Notes: generated by a model not told the origin, from the sequence alone. A stretch of DNA of 64,000 bases from Rhabdornis inornatus (GCA_013397075.1 VWZS01010166.1:124001-188000); one strand, 5' to 3'; shown: positions 36,163 through 52,050, counted from the stretch's first letter. Made by a program: numbers and translations.

Positions 36163-39100
36163 GTTGCTAGCTGACATTCAAGATTTTGTTTATAATTTAA
36201 TTTTTTTAAGACTTTCAATTTGAATGCACTCTCTCTTGTGCCACAGTGCACCTAAAGAAACAGGGAGCAGTATGTTGGTTGCAGTGTGCTTTTCACCTAG
36301 GGAAGGAAAAAACACCATCCTTTTTGCTTCTTTTTTTTTTTGGTAGCAAGCCCTAGAACACTTCCATCTTTCATTGCCGTTCAAATTCCCTTACAATTAA
36401 GAGATGCTTTTTAATTTTAGTGCCTTTTTTGAATTTGCAGAAGTGAAGATACTCATTTGTCAAAGATATATTCAGTAATATGTCCACTGTCAGTTATTTT
36501 AAGTCTGTCCTTGTAATGTACTCTTCAGATGCCATGGGAGGTTATACACAGAAGAAATTACTTCAGCGAATTAGCCCCACTGCCACGGAAGTTCATATGT
36601 GAGCCAAAGACTTGGCACACACTGATGTCATTATATGAAGTGAGTTTGCATTTTAGCAACTCCCATGTACTTGAAATGTCTATGACAAGAAGGTCATTTA
36701 GAAGAAACACGGTGGTTTCATTTGGTACCCCTTCATGTAATTTGATGAGCAGAAATTTCCAATCTCTGGTGTAGGTGGAGTACTGCTGACCTTCAGGGCT
36801 ATCAGCAAAAAGGCTGTGAGTATTCCATTTGCTCTCATCTTCTCCTTTGGTCTTGTCTGGGGACCGGTTTTCATGGCCTAGCATGTGATAAAGCATGATT
36901 TTCCAATGTCTAAAGTCAAACACCAGCACCCATGGCCACTAGAGGAACACTGCTGACTAGCTAAAAATGTGACCAAGTTGCATTCTTTACTCTGAGATGA
37001 TATTTCAAACAATGTTTAGATATGCTTATTGCTAAACCTTTTCTGAAGATAAAAGTTCAGTTTCCAGAGCATCTTTCGGAATGTGTATCCAAAACAAAGA
37101 CCAAGAAACCCACGCTATATTACCTAGCTTCCACTTATCTGAGAGGGAATAAAAACCGCAGTTATTTTAGTGTGTTCAAAAGATCCAAGAATTTCTGCAG
37201 CACAATACCATTTAGAATATTGTTGAAGAAAGTGAGGTAGGTCCTTCTTGGCCTGTTTTCCAGTGTGTTACAGCTAAAGTCTGACAAGATTATTTTGGGT
37301 ATGATATGAACGCACCAGTTCATCAATTGCCACTTGTAACTTCAAATGTAAATTGAAGTAACCCTGAATGTGGGTTCATTACCAATTCTCACATTACCCA
37401 ATTCTCACACTGAGTTGAGATATCTCTATTTTTTAGGAGGCAGCCGGGAGGTAGCAAAAGCCTGACTCTCTGATCTTCTATGCTTTACACTGTTTATACA
37501 TTTTGACAAACAAAGGCATCAGCATTGCTCACAGTTCACAGAGTTTTTTCATCAGTTAATACTCAATCCCCTGTTTGCTCGTTATATCCCACACTTCTCA
37601 TGCTAATTAGTCCTCAGGTGTGGTTTTTCCCTCCGTTTGAGTCTGAAGTCCATTTTGAGTAGGTAGTCAATGAATTGTCTTCACTTGAAACAAAATGTTA
37701 GCCAAGAATACAAATTCACAGTGCAGTTGCTTAATCAGAACCATCTGGCAATGCTACTTATAAATAACTAAAAAAAACTTCAAAATTTGATTCAAATCTT
37801 GGGGGTCTCAAATCTTTAAGGGCTTGATATCAAATGAATGTTGTGTGTTGTAGTTCTAAAGATCTGACAACCCTTGCTCCATAAGTTTTAACTAATAAGC
37901 AGTTTTCCAGGTATTTTCATGTAAAGCATGAATCCAATCTTGATAAGAATATCTGGGAAAACTAACTTGTACGAAGAGGACACATGTAAAACCCAGTTAA
38001 GCTTTTCTGCTGATAGAATAAATGGTTTAAAATTGTTAACAATGCTAAAGGTGCAGAGTACAAATGAGGAAGCCACACCATACTCTTATTGGAATTTGGT
38101 AGTTAAGCTTTGTCAAAGACTGTGGAAGAGATCAGTCACATGAAACATTTTACCAACCTGCAGAGATTTACTTATGGTCATGTCTGGTTTCGGTCAAGAG
38201 CTGGTAATGAGCCACTTTCATTTTCTCATGGGAAAATATTTCTGTTGAGCATTTTATCAGTATGCAAACTATTTTAAATGTTTTGCTTAACAGGTGAATA
38301 CACTTCACTCTGCAAAAGCATCACCTTTCGTCACCCAGATGGTAGGAAGTTTTGTGTGACATAAGTTGCATAGGCAGATGGAGTGGAGATCTTGTGGTCC
38401 AATCACAGAACATTTCCATGCCCAAAGAAAGTAAAAAGCTGCTTATGAGCAGAAAGCTCTTCCATCAGGAGATTGTCTGCAATGCCTGCAGCCTAAAACA
38501 AGGAATCTAAGGATGATTATGGTGCAAGTGTGTTCAGTACCCGTTCTAGCAACCTCCTGCCCCAACTCCACTTGCTAACTTTATTAAGATCATTTGTAAT
38601 GATGCTATTGGAAGTTATGATGTTACTTTGCCTTTCACTGAAAGCTTGTTAGAAGGATGATTTTAAATGAGTTATGTACAAACAGAATTATTTCTTATAT
38701 GGGGGACTGGTATGGTAAATCTGTAAACTGAAAAACAGCCACTTCAGCAATGTCTATAAGGCCCAGAAAATGTAGTAGGTAACAGGGCAGGCATGGTATC
38801 TGAGACCCAGTATCCCTGGGATCAGGGTCTCAGTTGCCTATCTGGGAATGCAATGAGATATGAAGAACGTATGTGAATCCTCAGGGATTTAAATGATGTA
38901 GTGTTATTGCCTAGGCTTTCTCTTAGATGTTACAATACTCAGGACTGTCCAAAAATCAAAGGAGGCTTTAACAGGATGGGAGTAAGGAATCCTAGTCAGT
39001 CCCTAACTCCCACTGGGACCAAGGACCAGACAAAACATCAAGTGTCTCTCAAAGTCATAGGTTCTAGATCCACAAACATCTATCAAAGTCTCACAGTAAT

Positions 39101-42100
39101 TATGATCTTATCATAATACATGATAAGAGATGCTAAGTGTATTCCTAATGGAACATACACTAATATGTTATTGTAAGAATTGAAAATTTGCTGCACTATC
39201 AGTAGAATTTGAAATGGGACAACCACAGCCCTTTAGTCTAAGTGAGAAAGCAGTGTAATCAGCTTATAAATTAAAAAAATCTCTCTTTTGCCTACTATTG
39301 CATAACTGGTTCTTATCTCCACTTCACAGAAACTTTTTTTTGGGATCTTCTATAACATCATTCTATTTCAGCCTACCAAGTCACAGGTGTACTTTTAATT
39401 GAACCTTGAGTGCCTTATTGAGTATTGTAAGATATTGTCAAATTCCTAATACCTAGTGGAGTATAATTGTAATTTTTAGATTTTTTTAAAGTGAAAATGA
39501 CAAAAATCATTAATTGTATGAAGTATTAGAGGCATGCTTGAGCAATTTTTCAGGTAAGCACACAAAAATGGTAAGCCAAACATTCAGGCAGAGAAGACTT
39601 TTAGTTACAGCATCGGCCCACAAATGTAATAAGAACGGTATCCGATGCAGACTAGTAGGATTTTATCCTTCTGGTGTCATACTGAGGAACATGTGGCATC
39701 TTACTAAAGAATATACAAGTCAAATGCTTAGGGCTAATGGGCAGCTCTACTAATTAAACACAGGGCTCCTGTAATCAGTCGCTACTATTTCTGTTTGAAG
39801 TTTATGAACAGAAGTTAAAAGAAAAATGTCTTCAGACAAATCACAGTGAAATGGGAAGAGGAGGTGAAATTCTAGTTATTGAAGGACAGTGAGATGTGTA
39901 CATTTCCTAATAGGCCAAAGAGTGTGCTTTTGCAAAATGAGAGCTGCTCAAAAATAGAGCTTATGTTGACAGCAGCAAAAGATTCCATACTAGGTATGTA
40001 AGCAATGACACCTTAAAAATGGCAGACAGAAAATTAGTTGCTAGGGTTTTCAGTGAGTACATTTTGCAGCAAGTATTTCAGAAGTGACCAAATTGCAAAC
40101 CATTAACTTTCATGCATGGGATCAGTACCTCTGCTGGGTCTAATGGACTGCCATGGAGCTTGGAGCTTGGCTACTTACACCAGAGAAGGACATGTCCTGC
40201 AAAAAACATGTCAGCAGCCTGATTACACTGAAAATTATACGTTTGGTTACTGCACTTATAATGTCATAAGCCTTGTCCAGCTTTCCACTTTCTGGTGATT
40301 AAAATGCTTGCGCTGCTATAAGAATTACCTCTACTTAACAATTTTTCACTGAGTAAGAGGCACATGTCCTCATAGGAATCAGGCACACTACCATCACAGC
40401 AACAATGAGTTAAGTTTAATTGGAGTACCTTAGCATGCAGAAAAAAAATAGTTGTTCATATTCTTACTTTGATCATTAAAGGTAAAAAGAGTGTAATCTT
40501 GCAACTAAATATGTGTTTACATGTAGGGAATTAGAGATCATTATGATTGGAATTTTTATCAGACTGAAAAAGCAGGCCAATTTTAAACTCAAAAGCCTTT
40601 ATTAAATACATTAATTAACAACTCATTTTCTGCTAATGGTTAATGCTTAAATAGTATTAGTCATCTTCATTACATATGCAAAATTATTTTTCCTTAGCAT
40701 AGATAAATCACTGCTGTGTATGTGATGCCATGACACTGATGCCGTGAAGTCTGATGACTATGTCCTTGGTAGTCTTGGTTATGGAGGTGGAGGCGATAAA
40801 GCTAGATAGCTCTACCATAGGGGAAATCTGGTCATATGTGGGCCTGTCATCTTCCTTTGCTGTCCTTTCTCTTGCTTCCTGATGTTAATATGCTCTTTGC
40901 CTGCCTCCTGAAAGAGGGATATATATCATCTACTTCTCTTACTACTTACCTTTGTTCTGGTCAGTCATTCTTCATTTGTATGCATCAAGATGTCCTACCC
41001 CCTGCAACCTATCTCTTTTGCATCTGTCTTTGTATTTATCAAACTTTTTCCTGAAGGGATGCTTCGTGTGTGTTGCTGTATGTGTACTTGTTTCCCCTGC
41101 TGGTGGTCACATTACTCAGATACATAAAATGTATGTAAGAAGCTTATAAGCTTCTACTGGTTACACTTTTAATTACATTTATATTGGGTTTGAGGCACTT
41201 TGATGTTAGTTATTCCCTAAATAGTGTATGCTCAGTTTCTAGGTTTAACAAACCTCTGCTTTGGCTACAACGAGCTTAATTTTTCTCTGCAACAGGAGTC
41301 GTACAACATGCCTGTCTATTTTGGCATAAGAAAAACTGCTTTGACTTCATGCTTGTCAGTCCCTACAGGAGAAAACAGGCTTTAAACGCAATCGTGTTGA
41401 AAAGGTACTCTGGAATCCAGGGGTGGTCCTTGCCTACCTTGAGGCTAGATCCCAGTTTTGTTTGTACTGAGATTTGTTGAAGCAAAGTGGGGAGGGCAGC
41501 TAAAAATATGGCATAGTTATCATATGTTCAACCCTTGGTGTGCCTGAAATATCTAAGGACATCTGAAAGAGGATGCAAAAGCTATACAGACACGCAAATC
41601 AGTCCCAGGTATGTCTCACTCAAGATCAGATCAATAATTCCCATAACTGTTAAGAGAATAAAAAGACAAAAAAACCCAAAATGTGGATGAAATTTTGTCT
41701 TTTTCAAAAGGTATTAGATTTAATGCAATTGAGTCATACTTAGATATTGTTTTGAAATACTACTTTATGTGGACAAAATGCCATTTGATATCACACATAG
41801 TGTGATAGGCACACATTCTGTCGTTGCATCAGTTGTGTGCCTAACTCAGGCAAGGTCTGGATGCATGGCTTATTTATTTCTATGTATTTATACCAAAGGC
41901 ATGACACTGAATACCAGTGCTATTCAGTATCATTCTTATACTGCACTCTCTTTTTAATGCAGGCCCCTATATAGCTAGAAAATGCATATCCTTTCCCTTC
42001 AGAAAGGTCAGGCACCTGTACATCTGGAAACTTCCAGTCATGGAGATTGTGATTCACAGTTCATATGATTTGCAATGACTTTGGTTTTAATTTGAGCTAG

Positions 42101-45100
42101 TTCTAAAGAATGAACATTATTTTTCTGAAGTCAATTGAAAGAACTTTAAGTGATAAGACCTCCTGAGTATCTAATTGGGTATAAATGTTCTGGATGAGCA
42201 ACATGGGAAACTGAACATCACCTTAAATGAAATACATAACTTTAATCTTCTTGTACCATAATATAATAGAGGAAAAACACATGGATTCTTTCCAGAGTGA
42301 TGTGACTGAAGGCAGTAGCACAGTATGGTGCAGAGAAATAACCAGTTTCTCAGGATGGCAGTAAAAAAAGAAATACTTCGTTTTCTCAAAGACTAAACAA
42401 AGGTCTTCTTAATAGACCTTACTGGAGGTATAGAAAGAATACAGGTGCTGCTAGTGTTATCCATCTCACAGGTGTTGTAAGAGAAGGTTATGAGTTTATA
42501 TGTATTCTGTGGAAACTCCCTAGAGGAAACAAAAATGAAGGGAAACAAAATCCTCTCTGCTTTGTCAGCACAACTAAAATTAAAACAGATGCCACAGTGT
42601 GTCGTTAAGGGAGACATTTTCCAAGACAGCAGTAGTTCAGTGCACAAGTTACACCAAAAGTTATCCTTTTAGAGGCTTTTGCAGCTGTTGCAGTAACTTG
42701 TTCCCTCACTTGAAGGGGAAAAAAAGGTCTTTAGGACAAGTACCCTAGTAGTTGCAGAGAAAAATAAATTGAAATAAAATAATGATTCTAAGCCATAACT
42801 TTTAAAAAGTTGAGTTTTTGTGCCACAAACGAATACCTAATTTACTCAGGGGAAAAAAAGTAATTTCACCCCTTTAAGGAAAGGCTACAGATGCACTACT
42901 ATCAAAAGAATCATGGTATTGTCTGATCTATAAAATATGCTCCATCAGTAGTGAAACATTGCCATAATACAGTCAGCTAGAGGTTTCAGGATGCAGGCAG
43001 TAAAATCCCATATGGAAAGGAGAGGATTCTGGGGAGGGAGGGTGCTGTCTGGAGCGTTGCGTGTCACTGCCCAGGGGATTACCTCACTGCATCTACAAAC
43101 TCCAAAGTCAGCTAGTCTGTCTGTCTATAAGTGAGCAGCACTGGAGTGCTTCCTTTATCCCTACTGAGCAACAGTTCTAGTAGAATCACAGCTTCCTTAT
43201 TTACAATCCTTACTCCTTAACTGCTTGCACATACAGGCTATTAGTTAGTAGCTCCCTCAGTTATTTGCTTGCTGACCCAGCTGACCTTTTTCTTGGATTT
43301 GGTCAGTTTGTGCCTAGGCATAAATGATAGCAACCGTTTAAGAATGAAGCTGGTGGCCTTTCTTTTAAAATCAAAGATACCAGACAACTGAGAAAAAATT
43401 GCTGCAGCAAGAAATGGTTATTTCTACAGTGAAGGTTTTCCTTATTGCTCTCACAATGGATCCATGGTGAATAGTGTTAAAAAATTATATCATGTAGGTG
43501 TGTGAAATTGAACAGAATAAAGAAAGGAAAGCAGTGAAGGGGTTATATCTATTTTTAAGAAGATATTTGGTGGAAAGATTTTAATGAAACCAGTAATTTT
43601 TAAACAAAACTAGTAATGAAACCAGACACATCTTTTTGACACAACTTGAGGACTCAATACTGTGTTGAAGAAGCAAGGTACAATTTTTTTATTATACCTT
43701 CCATTTAACAGTGAAGAAAGAAAAATGTAGTATAGCCAACTGTGCTCTTTTGTGCACCCTCTCTCCTGCATTAGATATCGGCCTTTTGCCTCGATGTTTG
43801 TGGACCTTAACAACAAACAACAGCATTTTTTTAAAAAAAAAGCTGTTTAATGTCCTTCCTGTTTAGTCTGCTATGATGCCTCTTGTTTTGTGGCAGCAAG
43901 CACAGAAACGTCTAGGTAGGCAGTCATGGGGCACAAAACAAGCCGGGAAAGGAGGTTTTTGCTGATTGAGATGTGGGGGAGAGATTATCAGTGAGAGCTG
44001 CTTCCCCTACCTGCGTGTTCAGATCTGGGAAGGGATGCAGCTACATTCCTTACCGCTGTTTCCCAGAAAAGTGACCCTTCTTCAGTCATCCCATTAGTAC
44101 TAAGAGAGCTCTATGTGCTGCCATTCTGGGAGTGTGAAGAACTCTCTACAGAGTCATTTTATGATACTGATGTGCCTTTTTATGTCTTCTTTCTCCTCGT
44201 TTGATTTATCCCAATGGTTTCAAATGATGCTGTTGGAGGCGAACTACTCCAAGTGAGTAGTTAGAGCTTGTAGGCTTAGTCAAAGCCTTGGGGTTTAAGG
44301 ATGCTCTAAACCTATGATTTTGCATATGCTGGAGGACCAATTACACAACTCTCTTTAAAGGCATGCCTGTCAAGGAACATGTAGTAATCATTAAAGCTGT
44401 TTTTTTCATGAAGTTTTAGGTTATATCTCCTCTTTAACACAATAGAAAATAGCACTTCAGTTGACAGAATGTATTTTCTCATCCAAATTTTTTTTAACAC
44501 AATGTTCCCATACCTGATCTATCTGTGAAGGAGGTATCCTGTAATTTATGAAATGAACATTGGCTTGTTGAACTGTGGATGCTCAACCATGGCTATAGTT
44601 ATGTGCAATCAAAAATGCAAATGAGCAATTCAGCCTGAGTTCTTGTTCTTTGTGAAGGTTACAAGTACCCTCCTTTCACTATCTATTGCGGTCTAGACCT
44701 AAATTTACACAGGAATGATAATGGCTAGCTAGAGGTCCACCAGCATGCACTTCACCTGTGTACTAAAACTGAGCACAACCTCTTAATGTCAATAATATCA
44801 GCCAGCAAGTGATGAGGGTGTGGGTGCTTGGGGACTGCAGCGCTGGCCCTTGTCAGAAGTAAGTTGCTGCCACATGCTCCACGGAGGGCTTCAAGCTCAC
44901 TTTTCCATTGGAGCCGTGTATGACAGCACACTGACAACCTGAAATGCATTTAGAAAGACAGTTCATGCTCTGCTTGCAACATTCATCAGAAAGGGAAAAT
45001 ATGCATCATCCTCTTTTAAGAAAAGACATAAAAAACTATCAGTGAAGACATATTTCAGCTGATTACACATTTCCAATAATATGTGGAGCATGAAGAAAAT

Positions 45101-47654
45101 CAGTAGTCTTAGGAACACTATATTTGTCTCTCATTCTCAGCAAATGTTCCCTTTATTATTCTTGTTAAGTTGAGAACAAACAGAGTTGATAAAAGATAGG
45201 TAATTTTTCTGTAAGAATGAAGCTTCATGTGTGGCAGAAGATATGAAGATGTCTGTAAATCAATACAGAAAATTTAATAATTTCCTTAGGAAACTAATGG
45301 AAAAGGGAATTTTTTAAAATTTAATGTTGGAAGGCATAGCTGAGGGAGAGAAAGAGGGTGGCAGAGTGGGCTGTTTTCATGGTGCCAGATCTGAAAGCAC
45401 ATTGTATGTCTGAGATTGGCAGAAGAAGAGGAAAGTTTCATAATACATGCTGAAGCTAATGAGGCATTAATTAGGAACAAACTGAGTTATTTTTGTTAAT
45501 CACAGCAAGCCTCATAGTTTTTAAACTCTAAAGTAGTAACAACTGTTGGCTGGTATCTGGAACAGTACTTTGTACCTGAACAAATAATGAAAACATCAGT
45601 TTTCCAAAGTCCAGTTTGTGATACTGACCAAGCAAAACTGAACCCCCAAACAGTCTTAATGGAACCTGTATGCACATATAGTGTTCTGCTGCTTTTCCTC
45701 ATAAAGGGGTAAATAAGCTCCAAGGTAATACTTAATCTGTATGTAAATTAGGTATTAGTATATGATCTGTAGCAAAAAGCAGCAAACAAGTAAGGACAGA
45801 GGACTTTTGCAAAGAAACAATACAAAAAGAAGACACATTGTAGACCTGTAAGTAAACATATATTTATGTTCTTAATGTTGTCTATTATGTAACATCCTGG
45901 TTGATAAGCCCAGGAACCACCCTCACCATAACCACAAAAAGCAGTGAACATGCCATGGTGCCCTGCAGACATGTAGGAACTACTCTGCCCTTGGCTCTAG
46001 TCCAGTGTGGTCCTGGCCAAGCCACCCTGCTGCCCAAAGGATGGCTCAGTGGCTCCAGATGTCAGCCAGAACTGGAGTTCCTGTGAATGGCACCATTTAT
46101 GTAAGGGTGGCTGCTCAGTTCAGGTGTAAAAGAAGCACTTTCTGTCTTCAATCCTGCTGTGATTGAGTGATTTAAAAAGTACTCAGAAGTCTTTGTTTGC
46201 TTTTTGACACGATAGTGGTAATGGACAGTTATATGAGCACCTCAGTATTTTCTGAGTTCTGTAAAGTTTGGGGGAGGAATGTGATGTCCATCCTGGAATG
46301 ACACATGAGAAAGGGGAAAAAGGAGAACTGGCCTGGCAGAATGACAAATGAGCACCGTCACCACTGACCACCATGGAAAGATGGACAATTATGACCACAG
46401 CAGACAGCACCCAGCTTGATTTAGTCTCTCTGCAAACCCTGCTCCATCCTATACTGCAGGGGGGGCAATGAGAGCCATCATAAACAGCTGTTGTCTTCTA
46501 CCAGCAAGTTGTTCTGGAGTTTATTTCCCTCTGAGTTATCTGGCCTATAGTTATTTGTCATACCAAGATTTTGGTATGAAGCATAAGGCCAATATGGCTT
46601 CCCAGAGACACAACAGCAGTGGGAGAATAAGCACTGGTGACATAAGTATGTTACAAAATTTCATGGGTTAAAAAGATGTACACATCTGATATGCAGGATG
46701 ACTCAGATTAATCATTCTCTTAATTCTGTAGGTATTCAATTTGCTGCATTGGTGACCTGCTACAAAACTGCATCCAGTACTGAAATCTTCCATTTGAGAA
46801 AAAGAAAGAAAAGGAGGGGGAATGATTTGTAACACCATACTGACAAAGAAATCCTTCCAAAAGGGAAGGAATTATGAGGATCTATTGGGATGCTTTTCCG
46901 TAAGTCTGCAAACAGACTGTCACAGTCATTTGCATTATCAGCCATTAGTTAAATAGTCCTTATCCTTCCCTACTGTCTTCTGTGTTATATTCAGAGAAAA
47001 TCACATCCTTTTCTTGAAGCCATTTTTTTGGTTATTGAGATTAGTTCTGTGGTGTAAAGTTAGTTCTCCATCACCAGGCTTAGAAGGTGTTAGTACCAAG
47101 TTATAAAAGTGCAAGGGAGAGTGGTAAACATTAAATACATGGACAAATGGTGCAAGAAAGCTATGGCTTCTGAAGTGATTTGATAACAGTTTTTCAGACT
47201 TTTCAGAAGGAACAGCCCTCCTTTGAAGGGCTCCATTTGACAGACAATATTTGTCAAAGAGCAGCATGGTTTTTCTTTACAGGTTCTGGCATAGTTCTAT
47301 CCAAGACTTTTTGGTTTCATATAGGGAGGCAGGTGGGTTCAGTCCTGCATATGCATCCAGTTAAATCTGAAATCATCTCCATGGAACGGGTACGATGCTA
47401 TCAGTTTGTACTGTGACTCCTGCCAGGCTGCATGAGGTGATGGGAGTGGAGTTTAGGACACTTGGTGGAGCAGTGTCGGGGTGCAGACGCAATGCCTCAG
47501 AGACCCATGGCTGTGTGCACTCTGGAGTGTTAATGCCAGGCAGGTCTGGGTAGAGAGGGCTTTTCTGTCTTCATAACACTCGGAAGACTGACTGCATGTA
47601 GGTCTTAAGAAAGAAACATGTACTTTTGCAACAGCACTGACAACTACACTATTG

Positions 47655-47715
47655 AAGGAGGAAAAATAATTATATTTTAATATATAATAATAATATATGA
47701 TTATTATATATAATA
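47655..47715. repeat. AT-rich inverted repeat
   Basis: TATATAATAAT is followed after a short spacer by its reverse complement ATTATTATATA, in a nearly pure A/T tract. It could form a hairpin or cruciform. Confidence 0.6.
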
Positions 47716-50700
47716 GTAATGTTGTCAGATACCTTTTGTTGAGGGAAAAAACCTGAGCCCGAATGCTTTAGACATGGATAAAGGATATTTATGTGGGAGT
47801 GTAGGGAACATGGCAGCTTTCAGACCAGGCCTTAAGCACTGAATCAGCAAATGAACCTTCAGGATATCAGTTAAGAATGTGACAAACTTTGAAAAGTTTT
47901 GCATTCTGCCCAAACTTCAGTTGATGGACTGTGTCTGAGTACACACTTAAAACCTGATTCAGCAAAGCACTTCAGTGACTTATTGTTCAATGATTTTCCT
48001 CCTTGACCCAAGTTACTCTGCTCTTACCAATTTAAGAATAACACAGCTGTGACAGTAAGTCTCCCCCGCCTGCAAAGCTCTGTAAGTATCTTCTTCACCT
48101 TAGGTACCTTGATTAAACAGATTCGTTTGTGAAATTGCTGGCTGCCATTTACTGGTCAGTCAACTAGAAAGATTCTTGACAGGTTCACTTGTGTTCTGAG
48201 GCAGATTGATGCAGAAAAAGGAATCAAAGAGCAAGAACTATAATACATCTGATAACAGAGCAAAAACTCAAAAAAGGGGAGAAAAAAATCTTACTTTATA
48301 ATGTATTAAACATGACACTTCTTTGGAAGGGTTCTTGTAAATGGAAGCACCTCTGCATAAGCACTTACTTTGTACAGGGAAGAGTGTCAGGGTGCTGGTG
48401 AGTACATTTTTATTACGTCACTCCTGTTTCAGCCCTCATTTAGTTGAGTGTTTCTGGAACTCAGCACTGGAAGTTTTGAAGTCTGTACTTTTAAGAAGCA
48501 TTTTTTTTCATCTTCACAGGTCACCTTGACCTGCTAGATGTTGTAGTCCTCTGGGTATCTATATCATCCTCCAGAATCAGGGGCCCTGAAATGTAACAGT
48601 GAAAAAAAAAAAATCTGTACAGTATTTAATGCTATTTGCTTTTTAATTTTTGTGTATCTTTGCTTAAAAATTGTACATGTCAGGAAACCTGAAGAAAAAT
48701 ATTTGGAAAGCTAACTCTGGATCCAAATTGTCATGTATGGGTTCACCCATTTTAGTATTTTTTCTTGTGAGTACACTTCAGTACAAAAATCCTCTGGCAG
48801 TGATTGTTCTCTAGAGGTTTTCCATTAAAAATTTTGATGCTCTAAGGTCTAATGCAGTGACTTTGATAAGCCAGCAGAACAAGGAAATCTTCATATAGCT
48901 AGCAATAAAACACAGGAAAAGTATTAAAAATCATATTTTGTATTTTTTGATGGTATTCAAACTGTTCTTCTGCCATGTTGATTGATTTATTTTTTTAATC
49001 AAACCTCCTACTGCCCTTTTGAAAGAAAGCAATGAAAAATTATGAGATCTGAACCCTAGAAGCCAGTGGGCCTTAAAACCAAGAAAAGACACTTTGAAAC
49101 AGAGCTCTTGGTGATCTGGAGGTACTATAAATGCCATCAATGATGCTACAAGAGCACTGCCATCCTTTCCAAAACTCAGCACACTTCACTGTTTGGGAAA
49201 GTTGTGGCAGAGTTACATGGCCTAATGATATTAAAAAGAATACATATCAGAGGATTTACCAATATTAAATATGGTAAAGACCATTCATCCCACTTGCTTT
49301 TTGTCATGAAATAAACTTCAGTGGATGGTAAAGAGGCTGTGAGGGTCTATCATGCATGAGGAAACCATGTAATAGTCTTTGGAAACTACTCAATGTTTTT
49401 AACAGGATCCTCAGGAGATGCTGTTCTTCTTCTTTTCCAGCAGAGGAATTAGATCCTGAAAGAGTCTGGGTAATAGCTAATCCTCCAGTAGCTGAGAAAC
49501 AGCTACTCCCCATCTTCATACTCTCTTTTCTGCAGTGAATGTAATCAGTAAGCCATGAGCAGCCAGTTTACAACAGTTTACAACAAGCAAGTCTGATGGA
49601 GCTTCAGTGAGCAGTATCAACAGCTCTGCCTTTGGCTTCTGTCTCATCTATTCCCATCACTTGTCTCAAGGAGCATAATTTCAGGTTTTTCTGTCCTAGT
49701 CATAGCTCTCTCAGTTTTCCTGTCCCATCTTAGCCATGACAACATCTTCTGTTAAAGGCCTTGCGAAGTGCTCCTGATTAGCATCTTTCTCCTCAGTTAA
49801 AAGATCTATCCCACCCTTGTCCTCATTGCTCATTGCTTCCTGGCCTCCCAAAAAGCTATGATACCTTTTGGCTCCCACTGAAATCACTTGTCTGGGACTG
49901 TAGCCTTTGCTCATAGCTGTCAGCAAAGAGCAACCTGGTAGACCTTAGAGACAGAGTCACAACAGACATCCACAACAGGAAAGGGGGAAAAGAAGCAAGT
50001 GAGAAGGCATGCAACTTAGGAGAGACAGAGACCAAAACATGAAAGATGCAGAGTTCAAGGAGGGTGAGAAGCATTCATCATTCATGTGAAATGAGGGATG
50101 AATCTTTCTAGGGAAAGACTATCACAGCTCTTTCTGTAATGACCAACTCACCTCAGCTGACAGGAGGTAGCAATTCCAGCCATCCCTCTACTGGGTTGTT
50201 TACTCTGTGCTTTGCTGGCTGGTTCTGTCTGCCAGCCAGAGGCATTGTAATAGTCATTCCCAGAGATCAAGCCTGAGATTCGACGATAACTATGAGGCAA
50301 CTACAGTCATCTGAGACACATGAACCCAAGTCACTTAAAAGGTAGATGCCTCTTTTCTGCATCCATGAAGGGCAAACTGGCAGGGTAGCAGTGCTAAATA
50401 ACAGTAAGGGAGAATCTCCTGGGAAGTCAGTCGTAGTTAATGGTGTTACCCAAGCCCCAGGAGAAACCATCTGGGGAGTGGGAGGCTCTTCCTTATAGGT
50501 CTGTGGGAGAAGTTGGATGTCTGCCTGGCTGTAGTAACTGTAGTGGTGCTTCTGCTTTGGCCTCGGGGCAGGGGAATAACTAACTTGATTGCAGCTCCTG
50601 GTAAGGTTTATGATTTTGCAAGTGTATTGCAGTGTGTAGAACTAAAAAGAAGCTCAACAATATCATAAGCTGTGAAGTGTTCTCAGTGGAATCATATCTA

Positions 50701-52001
50701 ATTAGATTGGCCCCTCCACTCTTTGCCAAAAAAAACCCCACTCAAACTAGCAAAAAATGGAACAAAATGCTAGAAGAGCACTGAGGAAGCAAAGCTGTAC
50801 TGATGAGGAAATGCCACTTCACAGAGGAATGTGACAGAATTTCTTGTGCCAGCCCAGAAGAAACAGCAATTTTTTTTTTTTCGTATAGAAAGGCACACAT
50901 TTTAGAGGCTTATCAAGTGAAATGAAATGCTGGCATGCCTAGCATTCTGCAGTCTGCAAAAATGAAGACTGCAGCAAGTATGAATCTGCTCAAGATTTTT
51001 GTGTTTGACTATGTTGTATACTATATGTATTTGAAACTTCAGTTGCAGTAATGGGATTATAACCGTTCTTCTTAAAAGTACAGGCGTCTGCCTGATAAAT
51101 TAATGAAGACTGCTTCAGAGCCAGAGTAGAGACTAAAAGCTCTACAACACCGATCATTACAGTCAAATGGTCTTGAAAGGTGAATCTTAAATGGCATTAG
51201 GACTCTTCAGAAAGAAAGAAGCAAAAGAGAGGAAGGGAGGAATGGATTTGCAAGAATGAAAATTCCAGTATTTCACCCTCAGAAAATTAGTTGTTTGACA
51301 GGTATTATTGCCTGAGACCCCTACTTATAGTCTTTTCTGTTTAGCACCGGGCTGGACATTGATTCCTGTACTCTAAGTAATGCAGCTCTGCTAAGAGGCA
51401 TTGATTTTGGTTAAATGACATTTCGAGTTAAAAAAAAAGAAAAAAATCAAGAATGCTCGGAGATGTCTTAGTAACACAAGGTCAGGAAGGAAGTGAGGCC
51501 TTTATGGCAGAATCCTTTTTTCCACTTATGCTCCTCAAATGACGACTGGAAAGTAATAATTTTTGAAAATGAAGTATTTTATATTAAAAATTATAATGTC
51601 AGGGCGGTGTGTGCCGCATGGAGACTCTCCCCATGCGCACCAGAAGGGGTCACTGTTGAAAGCTAAATAATCTTCCCCCAAACTGCATCAGCGCAGTACG
51701 AATACCTGAGCCTGCACCTACAGAGCAATAAAAATCCACGTAACCGCTTTTCTCCATTTTCCTGACGTATAACACCTTGTCATGAAAGAGCTCTAAAACG
51801 CCCAGGCTTAACTGAAACTTACACTACCAATATTAAGGGCAATAAACATGTGTTTAAAGAACCTAGATGAATGAAACACCCCATCTCTGCACCAATCTGG
51901 AGTGATTGTTTAGGGGTTAGAAAGATATTAGTACAACCTTATAAATTATGAAGCTGCAGACATGGTAAGTGCTAAGACATCAAACACATGCAGCAATCTT
52001 G

Positions 52002-52050
52002 CAGTTGTGTATATGTACGTGCAAGTGTACACATGTATACATGTACATGC
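52002..52050. repeat. Alternating purine-pyrimidine tract
   Basis: GT/AC/AT alternation (such as GTGTACACATGTATACATGT) with overlapping palindromes. A candidate Z-DNA-forming microsatellite-like tract. Confidence 0.5.
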
